Positions 45,695 to 59,079 are shown, numbered from the stretch's first letter. The stretch: DNA of 64,000 nucleotides from Erinaceus europaeus (GCF_950295315.1 NW_026647576.1:1-64000); one strand, 5' to 3'. Numbers and translations are program-made. Notes: generated by a model not told the origin, from the sequence alone.

Positions 45695-47465
45695 TGTTAC
45701 ATAAGAAAAAAAAGCTTCCGTAAATATGAAATTTTAGTTATCATACTGTTTAAAATGACAAGCAGAATTTTACTCCTAAAGATGACGTTCAACATTATAA
45801 AATCAGTTTTCCTTTAAATATGCTTCCCTGATAATGTGTAGACTCATCCAAGCCAATAGATATGCTGTTCATTCTCACCTGGGGAAAATCAATTAAATGG
45901 AATATGTAAATAATTCCAAATCTTGTCTAAGAGCCTACATCAATTACTTTACACAGTCTTGAGAGAACTGCTAGCAAAGGCTTTGAGTTTTACTTCGTGC
46001 TCTTTCACTGGGAAAGCTTTAAAAAATGTTAGGTGTTTAGGGTACAAAGTAGCATTTGACTGGAAATTTATCGGAAACATTAAATAATATAATAGAATGT
46101 GTAAGATTTTTTTCTTATCGCAATCATGCAAAAATTTATAGAACACAAAGCATTATTCAATGCTTCCTGAAAATCGTAGCAAACACTTACAAAAACACAT
46201 TAAAAGTGCTCCTAAAACACCAGCCATTCATGTTCTCACTCCAGTCCAATGCTTTTCATACAGTAACAGTGATCGTGATATTTCAAAAGAGTAGAATGTT
46301 TGGGCAGTGCAGGGAAGTATTATTCACCACACTGTTTCAAAACATTACATTTTACAATGAATGATTAACTGCCTCTCTTGACTAAGAAGCAAAATTAATT
46401 TCACTGGTTATAGATTTCACTATTATCTACTGAAGAATACAATTGAATGTTCTTCTGAAGAATTAAGTGAGATATAAAGTTCAACAATCAAGTTTCTTAG
46501 TCTTACTATTAAAATCTGACTTACACAATCCTATCAATTACAGAGAGGAAATCCCGGTCCGCTGACTTTGCACCAACAACAATAAATATACTACATGATT
46601 ATATGCGGGCTCTTGAGTATGAAAATATATTTCAAGTTAATACAGAAAAACATGCACTGCCCTCATGCTCCTCTCCCTCAAAAGGCATATTTACACGTGA
46701 ACAAGAAAAACCACAGAGGTAAAAGACACAGCTAGAATACGCCCTCGGCCAACATATGACAGCTGACAGGAATTTATTATATTTAATATCAAATAACATA
46801 TGCATAAATTATAATATGAAAATAAATGTATAGCAATATAAGACATTACTGTGTCTAAAGACTTAAGTTATACATTTAACATAAAAATTTATTTATAGTA
46901 TATAATATGAACTCAATAAATTAGGTATCTATTTAATGTTAAATAGCACTACCTTTATTTAAAGAGACTGTCATACACAGTACTCTAGTTATAAATCTAC
47001 ACTGTAAATTAGAAACAAATGCTTTTTAGTTACTATGAGACTGCAAGTTTGATCCCACTAGCATTATCATGCTCTAAGGCACTGCTATCAGAGCTTTTGG
47101 AGAATGAAATCAATCGCTAGTAAAGCCAACCTTTTTTTTTTTCCAACAGAAGTCACAAAATTTACGCTAAAATTTCATGTTGGAAGGTAGGATATATATG
47201 TAAAATATATACCATGATACTGTTAAAATATACATGTTCTTAGAGGTAATAAAATGATAAAATGAAAAGGAAATGACTTAAAAGTACAGGCCAAAGACAG
47301 AAAATCCTTAAATGTCTTGATAAAACCATGGAGCCAAAAGTACAACCCAAACCAAAAGCAATAATGTACAGCATTAGTAGCCACATTTACAGGACGTACC
47401 TAGAAAATGACATGCATTTTCAAGCATTAGATTTGACTCACTCAAGCCTAGTTTGAAAAACAGAA
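45695..47465. other. Repeat-poor unique intron
   Basis: AT-rich, no SINE, no further exon recognised, next to the junctin small exon. Confidence 0.6.
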
Positions 47466-47470
47466 AATAC

Positions 47471-47512
47471 CTTTAGCCTTAGTTTTGCTCTTGGCTACCC
47501 CACCAGGTCCTT
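47471..47512 (-). CDS. ASPH: Junctin-specific small exon of ASPH (42 bp)
   Basis: The exon encodes EGPGGVAKSKTKAK when joined to the preceding G. This matches the junctin-only linker of human, which reads Ser for the second Gly of GPGG and Arg for the Ser. Acceptor is accaacag before AAGGACC, and donor is AAAG/gtattt, with a weaker downstream match. It is phase 1 on both sides. It leads into the lysine-rich terminal exon at 44556-44914 and switches the product from calcium sensor or hydroxylase to junctin. Confidence 0.93.
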
Positions 47513-47514
47513 CT

Positions 47515-48740
47515 GTTGGTATTTACAAGATGAAAATAGGTTATTAAAAAAAAAAATCAGAGGAATTTAAAAATGTCTAAAGTATTTTAAAGTATTGTCT
47601 GTTAAATTGACCATTTAGAAATATTTTTCCAACGTATAATTACCACTTTTGTCAATTCAAGACCTTACTTTCAATAACCATGAGACAGAAGATGCATTTT
47701 GATCAGTATATGATTTAGTCAATTACACAACTTGCATAGATATGAGAGAATCTGATTTTATGAATACCCAATTTCCACAGGAAATGGCACGTGGCCAAGA
47801 GTGAAAGGACCTTCAGACTACTCTTGTCTAACCAATCATCACTGTCATAAAGAAAAATTAAAAAAGCAGAGCATATCTTGGTAGAATTTTAATCTTTACT
47901 GTTTGAGTGGCTAGTGTTTCTCCACATAGTTTCAAACAATCTCAATAAAATAGTTTCAAACAATGTCAATTAAAAAAACCTGCATAAGCTAGTTAAGAAT
48001 CTCATTATATGTTAGGGTATATAAACTCTTAGTTTTCGTGGAGTTTGCAACAGCTATATACTCCTGTGAAACACACGTTCTGATAATGCATTTATTTTTA
48101 GACAAACGTCAGTACCATATACCTCTCTTATCCCACTTATACTCTTATCCCAGTGAGTCTGCTTAACAACCCAGGTCAACTGATATCTCCAACTCCATGA
48201 GTCACAAAGTGAAGTTTTATATGTGCTCTGAGTGAATGGTCCAAAGTGGCATTCCAAGCTGCCAAGCATTTCCCAGGCATATCAGGGTGGGAAGTATGGT
48301 GAAACTGTTCACGTCCTGTGGAGCAGGACTGTACACAACATGTCACCACACAACTCAAATCTAAGGCGTCACCAAAAAATCCTCAAGTTCTCCCATTTCT
48401 GCTGGCAACTGTAGAATCCACTGCTCCTCAAAATTGTAACAGCATCACAATTTTCAGTAGAGGATGTTTTTACTCCTTGTTATCGTGTTCAAGTCATCAT
48501 CCAACCCAAAAAATCCCTCCTTCTTCAGTCATAGTCATTTATTTCAATAAAATTATTAACATTTTCTTAAGAATGACAATCTACTTTGGTTAAACCATTA
48601 TCATCATTCCTAAAATATTAGTAGATACATTTTTTTAAAAAAGGAATATGAATTAACTGTTCCTTGTGGCTATGTATGGCTGTCCAATAACCAGTATGCA
48701 TGTAGACCAGTGTTTCACAGAAAAAATATATTTTTATTTG
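47515..48740. other. Repeat-poor unique intron
   Basis: No SINE. A short duplication 'agtttcaaacaat' occurs near 47930-47962. No exon found. Confidence 0.6.
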
Positions 48741-48744
48741 ATTT

Positions 48745-48957
48745 TTTTATTATTTTTATTTATTTATTGGATAGAGACAGCTAGTAATTGAGAGGAGGGG
48801 AGACAGAGAGAAGAGAGACAAAGAGACACCTGCAAACCTGCCTCATCACTCGCAAAGCTTTCCCCATGCAGGCGGGGACCAGAGGCTTGAACCTGGGTCC
48901 TTGTGCACTGTATATGTGAGCTCAACCAGGTGCGCCACCACCCAACCCCCCCCAAAA
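48745..48957 (-). repeat. tRNA-derived SINE, B type
   Basis: 'attggatagagacagctagt' to complement head gcgccaccacccaacccc. Confidence 0.88.
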
Positions 48958-49159
48958 AGTCTTTCTTAAACAGTAACAAAAACAGCATGTTATCTTTTAA
49001 TTCGCTAACGCCATCTGGGGCCACTCCCTACTATCCCTACAGAATAAAATATCAAGTAACACCAGCTGCTAGGATATGAGGGGTGTGGGTGTGTGTCTGT
49101 GTTAAAAAAACAAAACAGCATGAGTTATTACAGTGAACTTTTGTTGGAGTTTTGTCGTC

Positions 49160-49292
49160 CTGGTTTTTTGACCAGAGCACTCCTCAGTTCTGGCTTATGG
49201 TGGTTTATGGGTTATAGTGGGGATTGAATCTGGGATCTCAGAGACTGAGACATGAGTCTTTTGCATAATCATTATGCTGTCTCTTCAACCCA
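49160..49292 (-). repeat. tRNA-like SINE, C type
   Basis: Reverse of C-type motifs: 'gaccagagcactcctcagtt', 'gggattgaatctgggatctc', 'ttttgcataatcattatgct'. Confidence 0.82.
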
Positions 49293-49294
49293 AC

Positions 49295-49728
49295 AATGCA
49301 CTTTTAATAAGGCAAATGCTCTGATTCCTCACAATTCTCACAATTCTGGGCCAGATTTTTCAGACAAAAAGCACAGAGTAATGGGAATCTTATGTCTAAC
49401 CCCTGCCAATCCCAATTATAATAACAGTCAAAGGGATTACACTGAGGAAGGCTAAAGTTAACTTTTGTCATCAGTAAGTTAAAATATTAGATCAACATCA
49501 GATTAGTAAACATAAAAAAAAATTATGGATTTTGAACTTTATTTCAAACTTCCAATGTGGGTATAAATTATTAAAATGATACATGTCAACAATAGACAAT
49601 TTATGAAGTTCCAAAATATAAATTAAAGCTACCTTTTCTGAACTTCTGAAGAACAGTCAATAATTTCTTACTGTTTGACATGATAAAAACTAAGCTACCA
49701 ATTTAAGCCATAAATGTATTCAGTCTTG
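49295..49728. other. Unique intronic sequence
   Basis: Nothing recognisable. Confidence 0.5.
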
Positions 49729-49732
49729 GGGC

Positions 49733-49990
49733 CAGGTACAGCCCACGTATTAACAAGTGCAAGGAGCCCCACTCTCCCCCTACAGAGGGTCCCCTTTACG
49801 AGCAGTGAAGCAGGTATACAGGTGTCTTTCTCTCCTTCTCTCTATCTCCATCCTCTTTCAAGTTCTCTCTGTCCTATCTAGTAAAATTAGAAAGAAAAAA
49901 AAAAAGGTTGATGGAAGCAATGGATTCATAGTCCTAGTACTGAGCCCTAGATAGAAAAACCTGGCGACAATGGTATGTATGTGTGACAAT

Positions 49991-50041
<51 letters not shown>

Positions 50042-50065
50042 CAATGGTGTGTGTGTGTGTGTGTG
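49733..50065 (+). repeat. SINE fragment followed by two (GT)n runs
   Basis: The SINE middle and 'gcaatggattcatagtccta' are followed by (GT)n at about 49993-50034 and 50048-50072. Confidence 0.82.
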
Positions 50066-50309
50066 CGTGTGTGTATTCAGTCTCCTTTTATTCACGCTTT
50101 AAAAAAAAAGTACTGCACTGGGAAAACAGAAGACAGGTGGCCTTAATGAAGAAATAAACACGGATCAAGTATAATGGACAAAAAATAAATAAATGAAAAG
50201 CACAAGTAGCAGTTGTAAGTAAGAAGAATGTATGTATGATGAATAACTACAATGAGAACACTACTGAAGCAGGTTACTTATTAAATTCCCCATATGGTTT
50301 TCAGACTCT

Positions 50310-50586
50310 ATTTTATTTATTTATTTTTCCCCTTTGTTTTTTGTCATCATCGTTATTATTATTGCTGTCACTGTTGTTGGACAGGACAGAGAGAAACTGA
50401 GAGAGGAAAGGAAGACAGAGAAGAGGAGAGAAAGATAAACACCTGCAGACCTGCTTTCACCGCCTGTGAAGCGAACCACTTGCAGGTGGGGAACCTGGGG
50501 GCATGAACCAGGATCCTGATGCCAGTCTGTGCGCTTTCCACCATGTTCACGTAACCTGCTGCATGACAGTCTGGCTCCCCAGACTA
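50310..50586 (-). repeat. tRNA-derived SINE, A type
   Basis: Full minus copy, moderately diverged. Confidence 0.88.
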
Positions 50587-50589
50587 TTT

Positions 50590-51249
50590 TTATAAGCAGT
50601 AGATGTACTTACTGGCCACATCACCAAAATGAGAGTACATAAGTGGAAATAAAAGTAGCCAAATCCCAGGGTATTCAAGAGGATCTCTCTTGCCTTCTTG
50701 TAAGACAACTAATCATGTAAGGAACTGCCTAAAATTCTGGGAGGTAGAAAAGGAGGGGGGTGGTTTGAAAGATTTTATCTGTGCCTGTGTGTTTTGACGG
50801 ACAAAGCAACCATCCAGAGTCTGGCAAATCTAAGGAAAAAGAAATGTATTAGCAAGAGCAAAACTTACTAGCAAGAGAGGGAAGAATAATGAAGGCAAAA
50901 GGAGATGCAGACAAGGGAAAAGAAGTCACAACACAACGGGGGGTTTAAAGCCAAGGGCACAATAATGTACAGTGTCAACGAATGCAAACTGTAGAGAGAT
51001 GAAGGTACTGACTCCTAGCCAGTGTTTAATATCTTGGTAAAGCAAAAAATAAAATAAAATGAAATCGCCTCTACAGATGAATAAAATTATCCTGAAAGAT
51101 GAAAATGGACAAAATGTATTTTGAAAACTTACTGAAGAACTATGAGCGTCTCACAGAGGTTGGAGTCAGGTAGATTTGGAATATACCTTTTCCCAGCAAT
51201 GTGAAGCAGAGTGGTGAAAAAGGGCTCATTGTTCATCCAGGATTAGAAG

Positions 51250-51316
<67 letters not shown>

Positions 51317-52850
51317 CAGAGAGAAAGAATGGTGGGGTGGGATCTGAGGACATTCAAGAGGTCTCAGAAAAAGCCACAAGGCAAAACTTTTCTTTTTTAT
51401 AATTCTGAGTTCTAGACAGAATCAAATTCTTGTCACTTGTAACTACAGTTGATATGAATATTGTACGTTCCCTGCAGCATGTATCTTCTTTTCTCCTTTT
51501 CTTGCTGCTACGATAGACCGTACTGGAGGTGGGAGAAGACAAGTCTAAGGTCAGAGTGTGCCTCAGTCATATTAACCATACACTTCAAAATAAAATATTC
51601 TGCATGAAATTGAAATGCTAATCATGATAGCAGTGGGTGCCTGCAATTCCAAGACATGCAATAGGCACAATTTCAGGAAACTACTTCTGTTACAGTAATT
51701 CAGGTTGCTATTATAGTTTTTAGGCAATTGGTCACAGACTAAAAATCACTTCATCCTTAGGTCATGTCCGTCTCTCCCACAGCCCTGGTGAGACTCTCAT
51801 TTCTCATCTTCATCTTCTCTATACTGAAACACCATAAAATTCATTGCAACACTGATTAATAAGGGCAGTAAGAAGCCAAAAACCCTGTAGTTAAAAACCC
51901 TTAAGCAATGAAACCTATTGCTCTAGAAATGATGCCTACTCTTAGTAAAATGTATGTCAGAACACTCCGAGTTCCTCTTGATTTTTCAACAGGTGATATT
52001 AACAGTAACATCATCAACACTGTTGAAAAAAGAAAAAGAAAGCTGTAATCTTGCCAACTTTCTATGGTAACTGAAGAAGAAAAAAAGAATGGAATTATCA
52101 AAGAAGTGGAGAAATAAAGGAGCAGAAAGGGGTTATATCCGACACAGAATTTGAAGATTATTCAAATGCTGATGAGACATGAGAATTACCAGCTAAAGAT
52201 ATTTATTAGGTTAGCTGCTGGACAAATTTCAAGATGACTGCTCTAGGGAAAATACACTCGATAATCTTTTAAATTAGTTTTTAAAAAGAAACCCTCAGTG
52301 TTTTATTTGCCATGGGTAACTCCAAAATTCTCATTTGCTAGGACTAAACCCCAAAATAAGAAATAATTATGTTAAGCTTCTCTTTTAAGAAAAATTCAAA
52401 TGAAGCTATTAGCCTGGTCCCTGATCAAAGGAGTTCACAATCTGGTTAATACCTATTCCTATGTATTACATGGTTATCTGAATATATACACTAGTCAAGA
52501 AGAATTCACCATACTGTTTCACCAATCAACTTCTGGTTATAACAGTCTGAATCATTGAATTTCATGAAATTCTCCATATATACATTGTGATGAAAGAAAA
52601 CGTGACATTCCAAATTACAGTGAAGTTATTTCATAGACCAGAGTACTACTTAAGAGTCCCTGAGTATCAATTCCCAAAATGAGTAAACAACTACGAGTGG
52701 TCAAATTAAACAAAATGTCTACATCTATCTCTGCGTTTCATAATTCTCCAAAGTTATTAACGTTAAGGTAGGCAATGGTATACTTCATTATTCTAGATAA
52801 ATTCAAGCAAGAAAAATAATGAGTTTACGTGTCTAGTTATAGAGAGGACA
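50590..52850. other. Repeat-poor unique intron with a (GT)n run
   Basis: (GT)n at 51252-51304, about 53 bp. No SINE and no convincing exon. Confidence 0.6.
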
Positions 52851-52854
52851 CTTG

Positions 52855-53150
52855 TGTTTCTTGCCTCTGGGCTTACTGCTGGGACTCAGTGCCGGCACTA
52901 CGAATCCACTGCTCGCGGAGGCCATTTTTCCTCTCTTCCATTTTTTTTTTTTTTCCACTTTATTCAATAGGACAGAGAGGGGAGAGGGAGACAGAAAGGG
53001 ACACAGACAGAGAGAGAAAGATAAACACCCACAGATCTGCTTCATCACTTGGAAACGTTGCTGCTGCAGGAAGACCCAGGGTCCTTGGGAAACCCTGTCC
53101 ATGAGTGCTACGCGCACTTGGCCAGCTGCGCCACCACCCAGCCCCTAGAG
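52855..53150 (-). repeat. tRNA-derived SINE, long variant
   Basis: 'ttgcctctgggcttactgct' at left, complement head gcgccaccacccagcccc at right. Confidence 0.88.
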
Positions 53151-53154
53151 TGGA

Positions 53155-54935
53155 CGCTGCTCAGATAAAGAAGCAAGCACAAGATGAATTCTGTTATAGT
53201 GGCACCAAGGTATCAGAAATATAAGATCAGCATCTAGAAAATACTTCTCCAACTGACCTAAACCATACCATTCATGCCCCAGTGAAAATCAGGAAAGGCT
53301 GGATAACTGCAGAAAACAGAGAACCAGTTAGTTGATTGTGTACCAAACTCCAGAGAACCCAAGTGCCTTTCTATTGGACAAATGACAGTAAGTATAAAGA
53401 GGCAAGGACAACAAAATACTCTAGCATAGAGAGCATAACCAGAAAAGTTACTTCAGTTGTTCAAAACTGGAAAAGCAGAGTGAATACAGAAAAACATAAA
53501 AATCCACTACTTTAAATATGTAAATGTACAGAATAAATCTTTTGCCTTTTTAATTAAATTCCTAAATGTAAGACATGGACTAGAAAAATATACTATGAAA
53601 CAGATTTCTCAAACAGGTACTTGGAATATTAAAAACATTAAATATTAATTATTTAACATTTTAAATAATTAAAATATTTAAAAATCATATAAAAAGTTAA
53701 AGCTTACTTATGATCAGTGTCACAACATAATATATCAGGTGCTGTGAACAAGTTTCTCATCTCCCACTAAAATAAGCCTTGGACACAAATTGAAAGAAGT
53801 CACAGAAGTCAGGGGTTCACCAACTGCATGAATTTTTGCCTTCAGCAGAAACTTTGCAAAACAACTAAAGAAAGGGAGTATTCAGTAAATGCCAACTGTC
53901 TTACATTCACTTCTAAAAATAAAGCATAATCAATTTCTGTCCATAGAATGCTAATTAATGGCAAAAAAAAGCAGAACTTGGTGAGAAATTAATGATTCCA
54001 AACATTTTAGCACATAAATTTAGTATTTACTGCTCACAAACTGATCAGACATCTAGAGTTAGTAGCAATAACGCATACAGAAATGAAGACTGTTGTAGAA
54101 GTAAATCTCAGACATCTGACATAGGTGAATTTCATTGGGATTGTGTCTTATCACTTTCACAGTCCTCAAATCTAGCAAGTGTGGAAGACACTATAAGCAT
54201 GAGCAAGTGACTGTATATGATCTCAGAAAGAACACCAAAGACCACGCTCATTTGCTCCAGAGTGTTAGCATTTCAAAATCAGAAGCCTTGGGCTGTCAGA
54301 ACCAGTAGCAGAATGAAACAGGTTTTCTGAACGATTTGTGAAAGACAAGTTAATCAGTCACTGAAGCTTTATGAAGTCCATGTCCAATCTACGGCATGCA
54401 TATCCACATCCAAAAGTAGCTTTCAAATAATATTTTAAAAACAAGATTTGAAACTTGGTAGTTTTTTTTTTTTCTTGATAGATGCAAACAGACAGCAGAA
54501 AAGCGTACATTTCTGATTGTCTGAGAAGAGATTTGATTCTCAGACTATCATTTTCAGAGCCTATTGGGAGTGATTTTTAACAAATGAACTAGATTTGATA
54601 TAGTGCCCCTAGGGGAAAGAAACAAGAAACATGAATATGTTACTTTGGATTTGATTTGTAAAGTAGTACTTATAAAGTAGATATGATTCCAATTAAGAAA
54701 AAGTTAAAATATGAAAATCTTAGAATTTTAAGTTCTATGAAGAACAAAAAATAAGTTAAACTGCGAGTACTACAAAAGATTTTTGAAAAACACCATTTGC
54801 TAAAATGTAAAACCTCTTGAGTTTTGTCACTTTAAGCTCTAAGGGCTTTGCTTTAAGAGAGAAACACATGAAATTTCATTTTAAGAAATGCACATTACAC
54901 GTGGCAAATACAGTTAATTTTACAATTACTGAAGC
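53155..54935. other. Repeat-free unique sequence downstream of the short-isoform exon
   Basis: No SINE or L1 is visible. It lies past the candidate poly(A) site, so it is intron for the junctin and long transcripts. Confidence 0.6.
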
Positions 54936-54939
54936 AAAT

Positions 54940-55909
54940 GGATTAGTTCAAGGATGTTTTTATTTTTCTAATGACAAAAATTCAGTCTTCTAAAAGGAAT
55001 TATCGCTTTAATTGACAAATCTAAAAATCATATTAGATCTCAGCCAAGGTTAATGGGCAGTGGATAAAATACAGAAAAAACAGAAAAAGACTGGTATTTA
55101 GGATGTATAATTTTAATATGTACAACATAAAGATACATATTCACATTTTCCCTCTCGTGTAATATGCCTACTTTAAAAAAAAATACAAATTACTTTCTCT
55201 GGATGTATATTTGGAAACGAAACTAAAAATAAGTTTTGCTTTTTGGGGACAGAAATATTCAAGATATACTATGATCTGAAAACAGTAATTTAACTACCCT
55301 AAGGCAATAATACAGTTATCTTCAAATTATTTTAAAAGCACCATTAATACAGAATTTTACATTGAAATGTATATTAACCTATCTGACATATCAGTTAACC
55401 TATAGACAAATCACAATAAAAAATGTCAGTTTTAAAAATCATCATTTTATACACATCATCAGTCCATGTTAAAGATGAACGGAGAACCATTTATGAATCA
55501 TGCTAAAATATCTTATAATCAAGTTCATCGTGACTATCTTGATGTGTTAGACAAGCAATTAAGGGTTAATCACAAAACAATTTACTATTTCTAAATTTAG
55601 TTCAGCGGTTACATAATTGAAAACATGATACAGAAACCAATTATACCACCAAGAACATCATTCTCAATGCACTTTGTAGACTACTACAAGAAGGAGCAAT
55701 ATCACTTTCTTCACTAGATTTGGGGAAGCAGAGCAGGGGACTGAGGAAAAGCTGGATTAGGGCAAAAGACCACACGGCTGCCTCTTATTGTAAGATCAGA
55801 GCTGCCCCACTGCACATTAAGCCCTGGGTGAGCAGGGAAAAGAAAAAAAAGAGGAAGGGAGAGACTGCTTCAGGTTTTCATAAGCCAAAGACTTCAGTTC
55901 CTGAATCAG
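54940..55909 (-). other. ASPH: Probable 3' UTR of the short ASPH isoform
   Basis: The sequence downstream of the stop codon at 55910 is AT-rich and free of SINEs. A minus-strand AATAAA hexamer occurs at 54959-54964, which would give a 3' UTR of roughly 950 nt. No other strong poly(A) hexamer was found closer to the stop, although variant signals cannot be excluded. The end is an inference. Confidence 0.4.
54959..54964 (-). terminator. Candidate AATAAA poly(A) signal, short isoform
   Basis: This is a minus-strand AATAAA about 950 nt downstream of the short-isoform stop codon, inside a run of T on the plus strand. It could be the cleavage signal for the transcript ending in the exon at 55910-56154. 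A chance match in AT-rich DNA is possible. Confidence 0.35.
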
Positions 55910-56154
55910 TTACTGGTTATGTAAATCCAAAATGACACAAGTCTTTCCCTGAACCCCTTCATTCTGTGACGTACCATCAACACCATCAGTGGTTTCACTT
56001 TCTTCTTCTTCTTCTTCTAGCATTTCAAAGGGAGTCATTATATCATAGAGAAATGAGAGGAAACCATAAAACCAATCTGAACTTTCCTCTGCTAAAATAT
56101 TAAGGACTTCCTCAAGAGAATCAATATTTTCATTACTGCCATCTTTGGTCAGGC
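55910..56154 (-). CDS. ASPH: ASPH short-isoform terminal exon (stop codon included)
   Basis: After the acceptor ttcttatgtag this exon reads in phase from the EF-hand-like exon. It encodes 81 residues starting GLTKDGSNENIDSLEEVLNI, with DWFYGFLSFLYDIM in the middle, then a run of seven glutamates, and ending KTCVILDLHNQ before TAA. I recognise this as the alternative C-terminus of a short human ASPH isoform lacking junctin and hydroxylase sequences; it is nearly identical. The strong conservation compared with the acidic exons suggests a selected function. Its polypyrimidine tract contains a (CT)n microsatellite. Which named short isoform it corresponds to is not certain from memory. Confidence 0.9.
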
Positions 56155-56171
56155 CTACATAAGAATAAAGG

Positions 56172-56190
56172 AAGAGAGAGAGAGAGAGAA
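56172..56190. repeat. (GA)n run in the polypyrimidine tract of the short-isoform exon
   Basis: On the gene strand it is (CT)n located about 18-36 nt upstream of the exon at 56154. Confidence 0.9.
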
Positions 56191-58035
56191 AATAAGAAGA
56201 GCAGTTAGGTGGAAAAAAGAAGTTGAGGAAGAGTGATTTCAAAAAGGAGTGCATTATGGTCACCGTAATTCATAGAAAAGATACTTAGAAAAATAAAGAA
56301 ATCGATCGCGATGCACACCTTACAGTCACCTCTCAATGACATGTACTAAAAGAAAGGCACAATTAGACCACTCCACATCGTTCCTACCAGTTCCTAATGG
56401 GGTTTGCCTTTATTTCATCAGAGAATCTGCAATTCAAAACCTAAATCATATGAGCCAAAAAGGACTGATCAATGTCAGTGGGAAAAGTAATAAAAATAAT
56501 AATAAAATGGTACGTAGAGATGCCTTTCTAACAACCTTGAGCCGTGCCTGTTTACACTAACCAGATATTATAGAGAGTGGACTACATAAACATTTACACA
56601 TACCAGTAAATACGCACTGAAACATAAAGGTTCGTTTTCTAAAGCTTTACTCCTTGAGACCTTTAATTCCTTAACTCTGGAATGAATATGAGAAACAGGA
56701 TTACTATTTATAATAGCCTGCACACATGAGCAGATATGCACTCAAATTACAGAACACAGATAATGCAACTTGGATGTTCTTAGCTCTATAATGCCCTGGC
56801 TATTTAATTTACGGTCTTATAACTCTGAGTAAGAGTCAGCTATTAATAAGAAGTTACTCCGCCTACCAATATGAAATTTAATCAAGGCCACGGCCACTCA
56901 TCTATTATAGAAGCGTTTCAAAGTTCTCCAACTCATCCCACTCTGATCAGCACATGAAATTCTGTTGACTCTAAATACCAATCGCAAAGCAGGCACCCCT
57001 GATGAACAGCAAGCAATATACGTATTGTTTTATTTTGTGTTTCTTCCTGTGAAGATCTGGCTGCGAGTAGAAAACTCTTATGGTTCCAGCAGATATCAAA
57101 ATCCACCAATACTGCCATCCTCTATAACTCTGAGAGGAAAAAAAAGAGTGGACGATTCTGATTATAAGAAATGTGAACATCTGAACTTAGAGCTTCGTTC
57201 TTCTCGGTCTGTATATACACACACCACAACTGGTATCTACATTTTGACAAACTCACAGACGTTTTTTTAACTGAATTTAACAACTGTTGAGTGCTTTGAA
57301 CAGAGATGTGCACTGCCACTCAACTATGTTAGGATAACTACTCTTCCAGTCTTAAAGCACTATAGCTATATTTTGCAATGTTTCTTCATTTTCCCAATAT
57401 AGGATCTAAGTACCAAATATGAAATGTTATTGTCTTTCAGTCTGACAAGCTGAAGCAAAGAACCAATATATACAAAATGTTTCAATGAAATCATACAAAC
57501 ACAAAGGTATGAATTCAAAGAGAAAAAGAAGAGATTGCAGTCTAAAAAGCCTTAACCTAATGGAGTAGAGTTAAACCAAAGAACACAGTATTACTGAGCA
57601 AGGTCCAGTCCTCCCTTCCTTCAGCTTACTCATGCATCCACCCAGATGATAAACATTAATCAAGGAATTGTTGACAGACTACCCTTTTCTTCTAGCCATA
57701 CCTGATATAGTGCCAACTAGGTGCTAGTTACAGGACAAAAGGACAATATAATCCTTAGGTGGTGTTAGTCTTGACATCGGTCCTTGACTCATTTTCTAGA
57801 TGATTTGACTTAGAAAATCAGTTTTCAAAGAACACATTTTCACACAGTGTAGCTTTCAGTTACACAAAAAAATTCAAAGAGAGTTAATTTTTAGATAGCC
57901 GACCATGAAATGAAGAAAGCAATGTAAACTGGAATAGGCTTAAAATACTTTCATAGTGTTATAAGATATATGTCTATAAATAATAAGATTAATGACTACT
58001 GATCTTGATTTACTCACACAGGTTTTGTTTCCTCT

Positions 58036-58113
58036 ATAGAGTGGGTTGTTGGAAAAGTCACAAAGCATTTTTGCATAGAAAAAAATGTCATGACTTCTCC
58101 TACAACCCAATAT
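58036..58113. mobile_element. Mariner-like MITE, about 78 bp, near-palindromic
   Basis: Left end 'tgggttgttggaaaagtcac' and the reverse complement of the right end 'tgggttgtaggagaagtcat' match at most positions, with 'catttttgcatagaaaaaaa' in between. The form resembles mariner-derived mini-elements. A lone end lies at 22893-22932. Confidence 0.68.
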
Positions 58114-59021
58114 TTCACAAGAAAAGCCAAACTTTAAAATGTAAAAGAAATGTTATGGACATTTCCTTATAAAGATAGAAGAATCCAGAAATGCTTATGA
58201 AATAAATACCAAACTTTCTGAAAACTTAATATGCTTCAACTATTATTACACCTGCCATGCCAACTTCTCCTCTGTATCTCTGACTTCCTATCTTCATCCA
58301 CCTTCATGGACTTCCTTTGCTTTTTCAAACTCTCTACTCTTCCCTCTGCAATACTAGTCTATTAAGTGCACTGAACATCAAGAATGTCATGCAGTTCTTT
58401 CTTTGCAACCACTTGCTAACAGTATCCCCAAAACTGGAAAAAGAACTCTAGTCATAAAATTCAATTCTACTTAAAAGTTGTTCTTTGTGCAGAGAATTGA
58501 AATGCATCGAAATAAATTTGGAAAACAAAAGCAAGCATGACAGGCTGCCTTTGGGTTAGTTCATATTTACTAAAGCGACAAGTCAACTGTGAATTAGTAT
58601 ATGTAAAAGAATTCTCTTAGTTTTTATACACTTCATCAAGTTATCAAAGTGCATACTGAAATTTACCAGATTTAGTTTCTACTATCAACTGTAGTTTCTA
58701 TAAAATAAACACACTGCAACTTGCCCATACTACATCTGTGTCTACCTTCAAGTGGCAATGTTTTGTTATAATTAACTAATGTCATAATGGTTGTTGCTTC
58801 AAAACTATAAGATGATTAAATTCTGAAATTCTGAAATCTAAAAGATAATTGAAGAATAAGTTGTTGATATATGCTTGCTACAGAAATGGTAGCCAAAAGG
58901 AAAAAACAAACATTCTAATTTTTAATAGTTGTCATTTCTTATCTGATAGGTGTCTTTTTTTCCTCCTCTGTCTCAGATAACAGAAACAGTACTTGGCTTC
59001 TTGTCGTGTTTTCCAGATTTG

Positions 59022-59079
59022 AGCTGATTTTAAACCAAGAAAAATTACACAGCTGATTTTAAACCAAGAAAAATTCAAC
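59022..59079. repeat. 29-bp tandem duplication
   Basis: 'agctgattttaaaccaagaa' with its following bases occurs twice, starting at 59022 and 59051. Confidence 0.9.

Noticed and set aside
56965..57319. Overlapping open frames of 60-100 residues on both strands
   Set aside because: No acceptor/donor pair in ASPH phase and no family resemblance; chance frames in intron.
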